The translations under genes and the position numbers were made by a program. A stretch of DNA of 63,156 nucleotides from Mycolicibacter engbaekii. Lineage in GTDB: Bacteria > Actinomycetota > Actinomycetes > Mycobacteriales > Mycobacteriaceae. Location: contig NZ_LQOT01000009.1 of NCBI RefSeq assembly GCF_002101585.1, positions 1 to 63,156 on the forward strand. Direction: 5' to 3'. This document shows positions 47,296 through 57,800 of this stretch, piece by piece (within the stretch, counting starts at the first letter, position 1; each line of letters opens with the position of its first letter). The notes under the pieces were generated by a model. The model was not told the origin of the DNA and made no database searches. It was given only the letters and a program-made list of their open reading frames with translations.

Positions 47296-48144
47296 GTGGG
47301 TGCGATGACGTTGGACGGCAAGGCCACGCGCGACGAGATTTTCGTCGACCTTCAGGCTCGGGTGGCGGCGCTGTCCGCCGCCGGGCGCACACCCGGGCTG
47401 GGCACCATCCTGGTGGGCGACGACCCCGGCTCGCAGGCCTACGTACGCGGCAAGCACGCCGACTGCGCCAAGGTCGGCATCAATTCGATACGCCGCGATC
47501 TGCCGGCCGATGCCAGCCCGGCCCAGCTGAACGACACCATCGACGAGCTCAACGCCAACGACGAGTGCACCGGCTACATCGTGCAGCTGCCGCTGCCCAA
47601 GCACCTGGACGAGAACGCCGCACTCGAGCGCGTCGACCCGGCCAAGGACGCCGACGGGCTGCACCCGACCAACCTGGGCCGGCTCGTGCTCGGTACCCCG
47701 GCGGCGCTGCCGTGCACGCCGCGCGGGATCGTGCACCTGCTGCGCCGTTACGAGGTGCCGATCGCCGGCGCCCACGTGGTGGTGATCGGACGCGGCGTGA
47801 CGGTGGGGCGGCCGTTGGGGCTGTTGCTGACCCGACGGTCGGAGAACGCGACCGTGACGCTGTGCCACACCGGAACTCGTGACCTGCCGGCGCTGACCCG
47901 CCAGGCCGACATCATCGTCGCCGCGGTCGGGGTGCCGCACATGCTGACCGCCGACATGGTGCGCCCGGGCGCGGCCATTGTCGATGTCGGGGTGTCGCGC
48001 ACCGACGCGGGCCTGGTCGGCGACGTTCACCCCGACGTGTGGGAGGTGGCCGGCCACGTGTCGCCCAACCCCGGCGGGGTGGGGCCGCTGACTCGGGCGT
48101 TCCTGCTGACCAACGTCGTGGAACGGGTCGAGAGCACGCTATGA
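47296..48144 (+). CDS. folD: Methylenetetrahydrofolate dehydrogenase/cyclohydrolase FolD
   Basis: This bifunctional cytosolic enzyme interconverts 5,10-methylene-, methenyl- and 10-formyl-tetrahydrofolate, feeding purine and methionine synthesis. The 282-residue protein has the catalytic Lys in YVRGKHADC, the [12 protein letters not shown] folate segment, the cofactor motif GRGVTVGRP and C-terminal [12 protein letters not shown]. The GTG at 47296 matches the Mtb N-terminus ([15 protein letters not shown]). Its stop overlaps the DUF3017 start as ATGA. Confidence 0.96.
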   Translation: MGAMTLDGKATRDEIFVDLQARVAALSAAGRTPGLGTILVGDDPGSQAYVRGKHADCAKVGINSIRRDLPADASPAQLNDTIDELNANDECTGYIVQLPLPKHLDENAALERVDPAKDADGLHPTNLGRLVLGTPAALPCTPRGIVHLLRRYEVPIAGAHVVVIGRGVTVGRPLGLLLTRRSENATVTLCHTGTRDLPALTRQADIIVAAVGVPHMLTADMVRPGAAIVDVGVSRTDAGLVGDVHPDVWEVAGHVSPNPGGVGPLTRAFLLTNVVERVESTL

Positions 48145-48431
48145 AGCTCGCAGCTGTCCGCAGGGTGATCGCCGCACAGTGGCCGATCCTGCTGGTCGGC
48201 CTGATCTTCACCGCCGCGTTCGTACTGGTCGGAGCGAATTTCTGGCGGCGCGGTGCGCTGCTGATCGGGATCGGGACCGGGGTGGCGGCCATGTTGCGAC
48301 TGGTCCTTTCCGAGGACCGCGCGGGTCTGCTGGTGCTGCGGGACCGGGGCCTGGACTTCGCCACGATGACCACGGCGGCCACGGTGATGCTCTACGTGGC
48401 CGCGACGATCGACCCGCTCGGGACCAGCTAG
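48141..48431 (+). CDS. DUF3017 small membrane protein (Rv3355c homologue)
   Basis: This 96-residue integral membrane protein has three predicted spans (about 13-31, 36-53, 72-90), matching DUF3017 and Mtb Rv3355c, which also follows folD. No function is known. The ATGA overlap with folD indicates translational coupling, a conserved arrangement. After it comes a 226-bp gap before the methyltransferase cluster. Confidence 0.88.
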   Translation: MKLAAVRRVIAAQWPILLVGLIFTAAFVLVGANFWRRGALLIGIGTGVAAMLRLVLSEDRAGLLVLRDRGLDFATMTTAATVMLYVAATIDPLGTS

Positions 48432-48657
48432 CCCTTTTATTTACCGCCCCCGACAATTGTTGTCGCCGCGGGTAATTCGGCCACCGCCGATCTCAATTTG
48501 AGTGCCGGTGGCGGGTTTGACTGTTTCGTCGCCGGGGAATCCGTGTCTCCGGTCGTCCGGTATCGGTCGGCCGTGTTGGCGAGGGTGCCGGGGCCCACGA
48601 TCACGGCGCAACGACATCCCGCCCAGACCGGACGCCCGCACCCCCGCGGAGGAAAAG
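48432..48657. promoter_or_regulatory. Leader of the mycolate-modification cluster
   Basis: This 226-bp gap precedes the first methyltransferase gene and should contain the cluster promoter. It holds a T-rich run just after the DUF3017 stop, a short palindrome GACAATTGTTGTC, and an imperfect hairpin at 48481-48511 (CCACCG with CGGTGG around CTCAA-T-TTGAG). The Shine-Dalgarno GGAGGAA lies just before 48658. No gene is evident. Confidence 0.45.
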
Positions 48658-50437
<1,780 letters not shown>

Positions 50438-50461
50438 CCGTTCGGAAGCAGAGGCGCTCAC

Positions 50462-51724
50462 ATGGCCCGACACACCCGGCTTTCCACCGGAAACGGCCTC
50501 CCCGAGGTCGTCGTCACCGGTGTCGCGATGACCACCGCGCTGTCCCCGGACGCCGAGGAGACCTGGAAGAAACTCCTGGACGGCCAGAGCGGCATTCGCA
50601 GACTCGACGACCCTTTCGTCGAGCGGTTCGACCTCCCGGTGCGTATCGGCGGGCATCTGCTGGAGGACTTCGACCACGAACTGAACCGCAAGGAACTGCA
50701 CCGGCTCTCCTACCTGCAGAAGATGGCGGTCATCCTGGGCCGCCGGGTCTGGGCGAATGCCGGCGCGCCGGAAGTGGACCCGCGCCGGCTGCTGGTGTCG
50801 ATCGGCACCGGTCTGGGCTCACCGGAGGAACTTGTCTGGGGATACCAGGGCATGGTCGAAAGCGGCATGAGGGGCGTTTCGCCGCTGGGGGTGCAGAAGT
50901 ACATGCCCAATGCCGCCGCCGCCGCCGTCGGGCTGGAGCGCGGCGCGAAAGCCGGTGTGTTCACCCCGATCTCGGCGTGCGCCTCCGGCGCCGAGGGTAT
51001 CGCCCAAGCCTGGCGCAACATCGTCCACGACGAGGCCGACATCGCGATCTGTGGCGGAGTCGAGACCAAGATCGAGGCCGTTCCCATCGCCGGATTCGCC
51101 GCGATGCGCATCGTGTTGTCGACCACCAACGATGACCCGGCGGGCGCCTGCCGGCCGTTCGACGCCGAGCGCAACGGGTTCGTCTTCGGCGAGGCGGGGG
51201 CGTTGCTGGTCATCGAGACCCTGGCGCACGCCAAGGCGCGTGGCGCCACGATTCTGGGCCGGTTGATGGGCGCCGGGATCACCTCGGACGGCTACCACAT
51301 CGTGGCGCCCGATCCGACGGGGGAGCGGGCCGGGCACGCCATCAGCCGGGCGATCGAGCTTGCCGGGCTGGACCCCACCGATATCGACCACGTCAACGCG
51401 CATGCGACCGGAACCAGAATCGGCGACCTCGCCGAGGCCCAGGCGATCAACAACGCCATGGGAGCCCACCGGCCCGCGGTGTACGCACCGAAGTCGGCGC
51501 TGGGGCATTCGGTCGGCGCGGTGGGGGCGGTGGAGTCGATCCTCACCGTTCTGGCGTTGCGGGACGGCGTTGTCCCGCCGACGCTCAACCTGCGCCATCT
51601 GGACCCGGAGATCGACTTGGACGTCGTCGCCACCGAGGCACGAACCGGCGACTACCACTTCGCGATCAGCAATTCCTTCGGGTTCGGCGGGCACAACGTG
51701 GCGCTGGCGTTCGGAAAGTACTAG
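50462..51724 (+). CDS. KasB-like beta-ketoacyl-ACP synthase within a mycolate methyltransferase cluster
   Basis: This 420-residue FabF-type condensing enzyme has an intact catalytic set: Cys173 (SACASG), His314 (NAHATG), Lys344 and His349 (KSALGHS). The sequence is of KasB rather than KasA type: [21 protein letters not shown], the cap segment [16 protein letters not shown] and [19 protein letters not shown] are KasB-like. KasB elongates meromycolate chains to full length in FAS-II. The usual kasA-kasB pair sits in a separate fabD-acpM-kasA-kasB-accD6 operon, so this is probably a second KasB. It lies between mmaA1-like and mmaA2-like genes (24 and 60 bp gaps), implying coupling of elongation to chain modification. 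Confidence 0.9.
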   Translation: MARHTRLSTGNGLPEVVVTGVAMTTALSPDAEETWKKLLDGQSGIRRLDDPFVERFDLPVRIGGHLLEDFDHELNRKELHRLSYLQKMAVILGRRVWANAGAPEVDPRRLLVSIGTGLGSPEELVWGYQGMVESGMRGVSPLGVQKYMPNAAAAAVGLERGAKAGVFTPISACASGAEGIAQAWRNIVHDEADIAICGGVETKIEAVPIAGFAAMRIVLSTTNDDPAGACRPFDAERNGFVFGEAGALLVIETLAHAKARGATILGRLMGAGITSDGYHIVAPDPTGERAGHAISRAIELAGLDPTDIDHVNAHATGTRIGDLAEAQAINNAMGAHRPAVYAPKSALGHSVGAVGAVESILTVLALRDGVVPPTLNLRHLDPEIDLDVVATEARTGDYHFAISNSFGFGGHNVALAFGKY

Positions 51725-51784
51725 GGACCTAAGAAAGTACCGGGGAGGGGGACGCTTTCGGCTGCCAGCCGAGGGCGCATTGCT

Positions 51785-52648
51785 ATGGGAAAGAAGCTGA
51801 TACCGCATTTCGAGGACGTGCAGGCCCATTACGACCTGTCCGACGATTTCTTCCGGCTGTTTCTCGATCCCAGCCAGACTTACAGTTGCGCCTACTTCGA
51901 GCGCGACGACATGACGCTCGAGCAGGCGCAGCTCGCCAAGATCGATCTGGCGCTCGGCAAGCTCGGCCTGCAGCCCGGCATGACGCTGCTCGACGTCGGC
52001 TGCGGCTGGGGTGCCACCATGCGCCGTGCCGTGGAAGCATACGACGTCAACGTGACCGGGCTGACCTTGAGCAAAAATCAAGCGGCCCATGTGGAGTCGA
52101 TGTTCGCGTCGATGGACAGCGGGCGTAGCAGGCGAGTGCTGTTGGAGGGTTGGGAGAACTTCGGCGAACCCGTCGACCGGATCGTGTCCATCGGTGCCTT
52201 CGAGCACTTCGGCCACGAACGTTACGACGACTTCTTCGCTATGGCCTACGCCGCTTTGCCGGACGACGGGGTGATGCTGCTGCACACCATCACCGGGCTC
52301 ACCGGGCAGCAGATGGTCGATCGTGGCATGCCGCTGACGTTCTCGATGGCCCGCTTCATCAAGTTCATCGTGACCGAGATCTTCCCGGGTGGGCGGCTTC
52401 CCACCATCGAGATGGTCGAGGACCATGCGGCCCGAGCGGGATTCACCCTGACCCGGAGGCATTCGCTGCAGCCGCACTATGCCAGGACCCTCGACTGCTG
52501 GGCGGCGGCGCTGGAGAGCAACAGGGACCGGGCCGTGCAAATCCAGGGCCAGGAGGTCTACGACCGCTACATGCACTATCTGACCGGTTGCGCCAACGGC
52601 TTTCGCACGGGATACATCGACGTCAATCAGTTCACGTTGCAGAAGTAG
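51785..52648 (+). CDS. Mycolic acid cyclopropane synthase, MmaA2/CmaA1-like
   Basis: This 287-residue methyltransferase has motif [11 protein letters not shown] and a full cyclopropane-synthase active site: Cys in SCAYFER, Glu in GAFEHF, His in LLHTITG, Tyr in QPHYART. Segments [11 protein letters not shown] and LPTIEMVED match MmaA2 better than CmaA1. MmaA2 makes distal cis-cyclopropanes of alpha-mycolates and contributes to oxygenated ones. The ATG has GAGGGCG about 9 nt upstream. It is separated by 60 bp from the kasB-like gene and 7 bp from the mmaA4-like gene. Confidence 0.87.
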   Translation: MGKKLIPHFEDVQAHYDLSDDFFRLFLDPSQTYSCAYFERDDMTLEQAQLAKIDLALGKLGLQPGMTLLDVGCGWGATMRRAVEAYDVNVTGLTLSKNQAAHVESMFASMDSGRSRRVLLEGWENFGEPVDRIVSIGAFEHFGHERYDDFFAMAYAALPDDGVMLLHTITGLTGQQMVDRGMPLTFSMARFIKFIVTEIFPGGRLPTIEMVEDHAARAGFTLTRRHSLQPHYARTLDCWAAALESNRDRAVQIQGQEVYDRYMHYLTGCANGFRTGYIDVNQFTLQK

Positions 52649-52655
52649 GCCGGCG

Positions 52656-53552
52656 ATGACGGACCCTTCCGGCGCCAGGACGTTGCGGCCGCACTTCGCC
52701 GACGTCCAGGCCCACTACGACCTGTCCGACGACTTCTTCGCGTTGTTCCAAGACCCGACACGCACCTACAGCTGTGCCTATTTCGAGCCGCCGGAGCTGT
52801 CGCTGGAGCAGGCCCAGACCGCGAAGATCGACCTCAATCTCGAAAAGCTCGATCTGCGGCCGGGCATGACGCTGCTCGACATCGGCTGCGGCTGGGGATC
52901 GACCATGAAGCGCGCGGTGGAGGCCCACGACGTCAACGTCATCGGCCTCACGCTGTCGAAGAACCAGCACGCCCACACGCAGCGACTGCTCGACGCCGTC
53001 GACACCGAGCGCGAGCGCCGGGTGCTGCTGCACGGGTGGGAGGAGTTCGACCAACCCGTCGACCGGATCGTCTCCATCGAGGCGTTTGAGCATTTCGGTC
53101 ACGAACGCTATGACGACTTCTTCGCCCGCTGCTTCCAGATGCTGCCGCCCGACGGGCGAATGACGATCCAGAGCAGCGTCAGCTACCACCCGTATGAGCT
53201 GAACGCGCGGGGCAAGAAGCTCACCTTCGAGACCGCGCGGTTCATCAAGTTCATTCTCACCGAGATATTTCCCGGGGGGCGGTTGCCCACCACGGACATG
53301 ATGGTGCAACACGGCCAGAAGGCTGGTTTCGTGGTGCCCGAAGCACTGTCGCTGCGGCCGCACTACATCAAGACGCTCGGGATCTGGGCCGATGCGCTGG
53401 AAGCCAACAGGGCCGCGGCCGTCGAGATCCAGTCCGAAGAGGTCTACCAACGCTACCTGAAGTATCTGCGCGGCTGCGAGCACTACTTCATCGACGAAGT
53501 TCTCGACGTCAGCCTGGTCAGCTACCTCAAGCCCGGGGCCGAGCCCGGTTAG
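52656..53552 (+). CDS. Hydroxymycolate synthase MmaA4 (Hma)-like
   Basis: This 298-residue protein follows Mtb MmaA4 closely: [28 protein letters not shown], and the region where cyclopropane synthases have LLHT reads [12 protein letters not shown], with His replaced. MmaA4 introduces the distal hydroxyl plus adjacent methyl branch, the committed step to keto- and methoxymycolates. Loss of the His is normal for Hma and favours hydration over ring closure. No mmaA3 (O-methylation) neighbour is present, so ketomycolates are the likely oxygenated product of this locus. It is the last gene of the cluster and converges on the DUF732 gene 16 bp away. Confidence 0.89.
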   Translation: MTDPSGARTLRPHFADVQAHYDLSDDFFALFQDPTRTYSCAYFEPPELSLEQAQTAKIDLNLEKLDLRPGMTLLDIGCGWGSTMKRAVEAHDVNVIGLTLSKNQHAHTQRLLDAVDTERERRVLLHGWEEFDQPVDRIVSIEAFEHFGHERYDDFFARCFQMLPPDGRMTIQSSVSYHPYELNARGKKLTFETARFIKFILTEIFPGGRLPTTDMMVQHGQKAGFVVPEALSLRPHYIKTLGIWADALEANRAAAVEIQSEEVYQRYLKYLRGCEHYFIDEVLDVSLVSYLKPGAEPG

Positions 53553-53568
53553 GCCGGGGGAGTCGGCG

Positions 53569-53997
53569 CTATCGGCCCGGGAAGGCCGGGAACGCCCCGG
53601 CGAGGCCGGGGATGCCCATCGGCAGACCGGGGATCTGGGGCAGGTCCGGAATCTGACCGCTGGCCAGCTGGGACAGCATCTGCGGGCAGTAGATCTGAAC
53701 CGCGATCTCGGTGAACATCTGCGCCATCTGCGGGGACATGGCGGGCCCGCCCCCCAGGCCGGTGACCGGAGCGGCCACCGAGGCCGCCCTGCCGGCGGGT
53801 TCGGTGAGTTTCGGGCACACTGACTGCCCCAGCGCCGCCGTGGCCGCCGGGTCGCCCACCGGGATGCCCGCCACGGACAGATCCGTCAAAAACGTGGTGT
53901 CGACCGGGCTGGCCTGCGCCGGGGCCGCCAAGCCCGCGGTGGCGATCAAGCCCGCTAAGCCGGTCACCGCACCCGCCCTGATCCCGAAGCCTGGCAT
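53569..53997 (-). CDS. Secreted DUF732-type protein (Rv3354 homologue)
   Basis: This 142-residue exported protein has a signal peptide (core about 9-24, cleavage near AQA-SPVDTTF) and a DUF732 domain with the two conserved cysteines (QSVCPKL and QIYCPQM). It corresponds to Mtb Rv3354. The C-terminal 30 residues are Pro/Gly-rich (LPQIPGLPMGIPGLAG). The function of DUF732 proteins is not established. The ATG at 53997 is preferred because it gives a proper signal peptide and has a G-rich Shine-Dalgarno. Confidence 0.85.
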   Translation of the reverse strand: MPGFGIRAGAVTGLAGLIATAGLAAPAQASPVDTTFLTDLSVAGIPVGDPAATAALGQSVCPKLTEPAGRAASVAAPVTGLGGGPAMSPQMAQMFTEIAVQIYCPQMLSQLASGQIPDLPQIPGLPMGIPGLAGAFPAFPGR

Positions 53998-54159
53998 AGG
54001 TCCCCCGTCCGGTCGTTCGGCGCCGAGCGGTGCGCGGAAAGTATCCGAACGTTGTTGTTGAAATCCTGCATCAAAACCGTCACAGCCACGAGACGCCCCG
54101 GTCACGGTTTGCCTACGGCCTGCGGAGGGCGACTCGGGAGGGGGCCTAGTGCGAGCGGC

Positions 54160-54906
54160 CTAGTGCAGCGTCGCCCGCGTACACACGGTGATGTAGGGCA
54201 GGGCGAGGCCGGTGGACCCGACCAGCGCGGGATGGGTGGCCAGCAGGTTGCGCACCTGGTCCAGGGTCTTGGTGCGCACCGCGTCCGGCGAGGTGATGCA
54301 GTAACTGCGGGAGGCGACCAGGTCGATCAGGGCCTGCGGCGTCAGGTAGTTGGTCCACTCCACCTGATGGCTTTCGATGTCGCCGAACGGAGCGGGCAGG
54401 CTCACCCCCGCGTCGACCACGTCGCGGGCATCCTCGCGGCCGATGATCGTCCCCAGTTCCTTGACCCAGCCCAGCCGTTCGTCGCGGGTGTTCCACACCA
54501 GGCCGAGGCGGCCGCCGGGCCGCAGCACCCGGACCAGCTCCGGAATGGCCCGGCTGGGGTCGAACCAGTGCCAGGCCTGGGCCACCAGCACCGCGTCGAC
54601 GCTGTTGTCGGGCAGCGGGATCTGCTCGGCGGAACCCAGCAGCGCCGGGGTCCCCGGCAGGGCGCTGGCCAGCACCTCGAGCATTTCGGCGATCGGGTCC
54701 ACCGCCACCACGTTCAGGCCGCGCTCCACCAGGCGCGCGGTGAGCTTGCCGGTGCCGGCACCCAGGTCCAGGACGTCGCGGGCTCCCGGCGGCAGCAGCC
54801 AGTCGATCGCCTCCGGGGGATACGACGGGCGGCCCCGCTCATAGGCGGCGGCTTGGGAGCCGAACGACAGGGAGCGGTCGCGGCGGCCCGGCTCAGACGG
54901 GCTCAC
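54160..54906 (-). CDS. Class I SAM-dependent methyltransferase (Rv3342 homologue)
   Basis: This 248-residue methyltransferase has the Rossmann SAM site [12 protein letters not shown] (motif I), an acidic VDP strand end (motif II) and [13 protein letters not shown] (post-motif III), of methyltransferase type 11/UbiE-like. The GTG start overlaps the metX stop as GTGA, so it is translationally coupled to metX and is the last gene of the metZ-metX operon, as in Mtb (Rv3340-Rv3342). The substrate is unknown; its place after methionine genes, which supply SAM, is suggestive only. Confidence 0.88.
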   Translation of the reverse strand: MSPSEPGRRDRSLSFGSQAAAYERGRPSYPPEAIDWLLPPGARDVLDLGAGTGKLTARLVERGLNVVAVDPIAEMLEVLASALPGTPALLGSAEQIPLPDNSVDAVLVAQAWHWFDPSRAIPELVRVLRPGGRLGLVWNTRDERLGWVKELGTIIGREDARDVVDAGVSLPAPFGDIESHQVEWTNYLTPQALIDLVASRSYCITSPDAVRTKTLDQVRNLLATHPALVGSTGLALPYITVCTRATLH

Positions 54907-56042
54907 CGGCGGCGGTCCCGGGACGTGCTCGCCAGATCCAGGGTGTGACGGATCAGTTCGCCGACCCGGCCGGTCTCCAGCAGGAAGCCATCGTGCCCGG
55001 CGTCGGACTCCACCACCTGCAGCCCGTCGCAGCCGGGCAGCAGCTCGGCCAGCTCCGCCTGCAGCCGCAGCGGATACAGCCGGTCCGAGGTGATTCCGGC
55101 GACCACCGCCGGAACGGGACAGCCGCGCAATGCCGCGGCCACCCCGCCGCGTCCGGCCCCCACGTCGAAGCTCGACAGGGAATCGGTCAGGGTCACATAG
55201 CTGCCCGCGTCGAACCGCGCCACGAGCTTCTCGCCCTGATGTTCCAGGTAGCTCTGCACGGCGTAGCGGCCGCCGGCGGCTGGGTCCTCACCGTCCTGGG
55301 CGGCATTGGCGAACCGCCGGTCCAGTTCGGTCTCGCCGCGGTAGGTCAGATGCGCGATCCGACGGGCGATCGCCAGCCCGGTTTCGGGACTGCGGCCGGT
55401 GCCGTGGTAGTCGCCGCCCTGCCAGTCCGGGTCGGCCTTGATGGCCGCGATCTGGGTGCTCTGCGTGCCGATCTGGTCGGCGGTCGCGCGAGCACCGACG
55501 GCCAGCAGCAGGCCCGCACCCACCCGATCGGGGTGGCCGACCATCCACTCCAGCCCGCGGGCGCCGCCCATCGAACCACCCAGCACGGCGGCTACCTCGG
55601 TGATGCCCAGTGCCCCCAGCGCGGCGATGTCGGCCCGGACCTGGTCGCGAATGGTGATCGCGGGAAACCGGGAACCCCAGGGCTTCCCGTCGCGGGCCAG
55701 CGATCCCGGCCCGGTCGACCCGCGACAGCCGCCCAGCACGTTGGTGGCCACCGCGCACCAGCGGTCGGTGTCTATCGGGGCGCCGGGACCGATCACGCCG
55801 TCCCACCAGCCCGCGGTGGGGTGCCCCGGCCCGGCCGGTCCGCTGACATGAGAATCCCCGGTCAGCGCGTGGAGCACCATGACGACGTTGTCGCGCTGGG
55901 GCGACAGCTCGCCCCAGCGCTGCACCGCGATGTGCACGTCATCGAGCACCGCGCCGCTGTCCAACGTCAGCGACCCGATGGCGACCACGCCGGTCTCACC
56001 CTCGGCTGGCAGGAGCTGCCGGGGCACGTCGGAGACCGTCAC
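54903..56042 (-). CDS. metX: Homoserine O-acetyltransferase MetX
   Basis: This enzyme transfers acetyl from acetyl-CoA to homoserine, the first committed step of methionine synthesis. The 379-residue alpha/beta-hydrolase has nucleophile Ser in GGSMGG, the acid in SDRLYPL and the catalytic His in GHDGF, plus the [15 protein letters not shown] oxyanion region. Length equals Mtb MetA/MetX (Rv3341). The GTG at 56042 gives the Mtb-like N-terminus (VTVSDVP). It lies 11 bp downstream of metZ and overlaps the methyltransferase start as GTGA. Expression should follow the metZ leader controls. Confidence 0.95.
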   Translation of the reverse strand: MTVSDVPRQLLPAEGETGVVAIGSLTLDSGAVLDDVHIAVQRWGELSPQRDNVVMVLHALTGDSHVSGPAGPGHPTAGWWDGVIGPGAPIDTDRWCAVATNVLGGCRGSTGPGSLARDGKPWGSRFPAITIRDQVRADIAALGALGITEVAAVLGGSMGGARGLEWMVGHPDRVGAGLLLAVGARATADQIGTQSTQIAAIKADPDWQGGDYHGTGRSPETGLAIARRIAHLTYRGETELDRRFANAAQDGEDPAAGGRYAVQSYLEHQGEKLVARFDAGSYVTLTDSLSSFDVGAGRGGVAAALRGCPVPAVVAGITSDRLYPLRLQAELAELLPGCDGLQVVESDAGHDGFLLETGRVGELIRHTLDLASTSRDRRR

Positions 56043-56053
56043 CGGGGACCGCC

Positions 56054-57391
56054 TCAACGGGCCGCCAGCGACGCGCCGTCCAGCTGCGCCGAGGCCGCCG
56101 CGAAGCCGAGCTCCAGGTCGGCCAGGATGTCCGCGATGCCCTCGATGCCCACCGCCAGCCGAACCAGGCCGGGGGTCACACCGCTGGCCAGCTGCTCTTC
56201 GGCGCTGAGCTGGGCGTGGGTGGTCGACGCCGGGTGGATCACCAGCGAGCGCACATCGCCGATGTTGGCGACGTGGCTGTGCAGCACAAGTGCGTCGACG
56301 AACGCCTTGCCGGCCTCGACACCGCCCGCGAGCTCGAACGAGAGCACGCCGCCGACGCCCTTGGGAGCCAGCTGCTGGGCCCGTGCATGCCACGGCGAGC
56401 TGGGCAGTCCGGCGTAGTTGACGCTCAGCACGTCGTCGCGGGCTTCCAGGAACTCCGCGACCTGCTGGGCGTTGGCCACGTGCCGTTCCACCCGCAGGCT
56501 CAGCGTCTCCAGGCCCTGGGCGATCAGGAAGGAGTTGAAGGGGGAGATCGCCGAACCCAGGTCGCGCAGCAACTGCACGCGGGCCTTGAGTGCGAATGCC
56601 GGCGCGCCCAGGTCGGCGAAGACCACCCCGTGGTAGCTCGGGTCGGGTGTGGTGAAACCGGGGTGGCGGCCCTGGGTCCAGTCGAAGTTCCCGCCGTCGA
56701 CGATCACGCCGCCGATCGCCGAGCCGTGCCCACCCAGGTACTTGGTGGCCGAGTGCACCACGATGTCGGCGCCGTGGGCCAGCGGCTGGATCAGATACGG
56801 GGTGGCGACGGTGTTGTCGACGATCAGCGGCACGCCGTGCTCGTGCGCCACGGCCGCCACGCCCGGGATGTCGAGCACGTCGATCTTCGGGTTGGAGATG
56901 GTCTCGCCGAAGAACGCCTTGGTGTTCGGCCGCACCGCCGCCCGCCAGGAGTCCAGGTCATCCGGGTCCTCGACGAACGTGGTCTCGATGCCCAGCTTGG
57001 TCAGCGAGTAGTGGAACAGGTTGTAGGTGCCGCCGTAGAGCCGCGGGCTGGACACGATGTGGTCGCCGGCACCGGCGAGGTTGAGGATCGCGAAGGTCTC
57101 CGCGGCCTGCCCGGAGGCCACCAGCAGGGCGGCGACCCCGCCTTCGAGCGCGGCGATGCGCTGCTCGACCACATCGTTGGTCGGGTTCATGATCCGGGTG
57201 TAGATGTTGCCCGGAACCTCCAGGCCGAACAGCTTGGCCGCGTGATCGGTGTTCTCGAACGTGTAGGACGTGGTCTGGTAGATCGGCAGCGCGCGGGCGT
57301 TGGTGGCGGCGTCGGGGGCCTGCCCGGAGTGAATCTGCTTGGTCTCGAACGACCAGTTGGCAGTCGGGTCGGTGGTGTTGTCGGCGGTCAT
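56054..57391 (-). CDS. metZ: O-acetylhomoserine sulfhydrylase (MetZ/MetC)
   Basis: This 445-residue PLP enzyme of the Cys/Met metabolism family combines O-acetylhomoserine with sulfide to give homocysteine. PLP-binding Lys lies in [10 protein letters not shown]; the phosphate-cup Tyr/Arg lies in [10 protein letters not shown], and [10 protein letters not shown] and [11 protein letters not shown] are conserved. It matches Mtb MetC (Rv3340, 449 residues). The ATG at 57391 is preceded by GAGGAA with 10-nt spacing, and that Shine-Dalgarno is buried in a long hairpin. Upstream on the same strand lie a SAM-IV riboswitch and a poly-cysteine leader peptide, so synthesis should respond to both SAM and cysteine supply. 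Confidence 0.95.
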   Translation of the reverse strand: MTADNTTDPTANWSFETKQIHSGQAPDAATNARALPIYQTTSYTFENTDHAAKLFGLEVPGNIYTRIMNPTNDVVEQRIAALEGGVAALLVASGQAAETFAILNLAGAGDHIVSSPRLYGGTYNLFHYSLTKLGIETTFVEDPDDLDSWRAAVRPNTKAFFGETISNPKIDVLDIPGVAAVAHEHGVPLIVDNTVATPYLIQPLAHGADIVVHSATKYLGGHGSAIGGVIVDGGNFDWTQGRHPGFTTPDPSYHGVVFADLGAPAFALKARVQLLRDLGSAISPFNSFLIAQGLETLSLRVERHVANAQQVAEFLEARDDVLSVNYAGLPSSPWHARAQQLAPKGVGGVLSFELAGGVEAGKAFVDALVLHSHVANIGDVRSLVIHPASTTHAQLSAEEQLASGVTPGLVRLAVGIEGIADILADLELGFAAASAQLDGASLAAR

Positions 57392-57404
57392 GGGCGAATG
57401 GTTC

Positions 57405-57477
57405 CTCGGTGTTTGTTGTCGCTGGACAAAGTGAGCGGATTCAGGTCCTGGGTTCAGCGACAACAACAACGACCGAG
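57405..57477 (-). promoter_or_regulatory. Shine-Dalgarno-sequestering hairpin of metZ
   Basis: In the metZ mRNA, the 5' arm (57477-57455) pairs with the 3' arm (57424-57405): 12 contiguous pairs plus 2 and 6 further pairs separated by small bulges, with a 30-nt loop. The 3' arm includes the GAG of the metZ Shine-Dalgarno (GAGGAA, 57407-57402). The 5' arm contains the three Cys codons and stop of the leader peptide. A ribosome stalled on those codons would free the Shine-Dalgarno. Confidence 0.8.
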
Positions 57478-57498
57478 CGGGCGCAATGAGGCACGCAT
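57454..57498 (-). CDS. Poly-cysteine leader peptide of metZ (14 residues)
   Basis: A 14-codon frame (MRASLRPLGRCCCR) opens with ATG at 57498, preceded by a strong AGGGGA Shine-Dalgarno at about 7 nt, and ends at 57454. It carries three consecutive TGT Cys codons at 57468-57460. Short poly-cysteine frames upstream of sulfur genes are known in mycobacteria as cysteine-responsive attenuators. This one lies between the SAM-IV aptamer and metZ, and its Cys codons form the 5' arm of the hairpin that hides the metZ Shine-Dalgarno. Cysteine shortage would stall the ribosome there and open metZ translation. Confidence 0.8.
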   Translation of the reverse strand: MRASLRPLGRCCCR

Positions 57499-57535
57499 CA
57501 GGTTCCCCTGTCTACTCGGGGGGCCCGTTGTGGCG

Positions 57536-57655
57536 GACCCGCGCTTGCCGCGTAGCCGACGGTGGCTACTCAACCCGGTCATCACCCGGGGCACCCCACC
57601 GCGGTTGGAGGGTTGCCGGCCAGCAAGCCGGGGCTTCGCGCTGGCACTCATGACC
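57536..57655 (-). ncRNA. SAM-IV riboswitch
   Basis: On the minus strand the RNA starts GGTCATGAGTGCCAGC and closes P1 with ATGACC. Between lie the conserved core (GCTTGCTGGCCGGCAACC, CCGCGGTGGGGTGCCCCGGG), then a GTAGCC...GGCTAC hairpin and the GCAAGCGCGGG pseudoknot strand. This matches the mycobacterial SAM-IV aptamer almost throughout. It lies 144 bp upstream of metZ. The expression platform is not evident at its 3' end, but CCCCC just downstream can pair with the GGGG of the leader-peptide Shine-Dalgarno. Confidence 0.95.
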
Positions 57656-57800
57656 GCCACGCAGCTTATCGCATCCCCCGGAGCTGTCGCCAGTTACTCA
57701 CCGGCGGTGTGCGCACCGACGAGGTACGCGATACTGGGTGCCGCCGTGTACCACGCGGCACACGATCGTTCGACACGAACCTGACGCCGGGAGAACAGCC

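Noticed and set aside
52656..53552. Loss of the active-site His in the fourth methyltransferase as a sign of inactivation
   Set aside because: The same replacement (IQSS for LLHT) is normal in MmaA4/Hma-type enzymes, and the rest matches that class.
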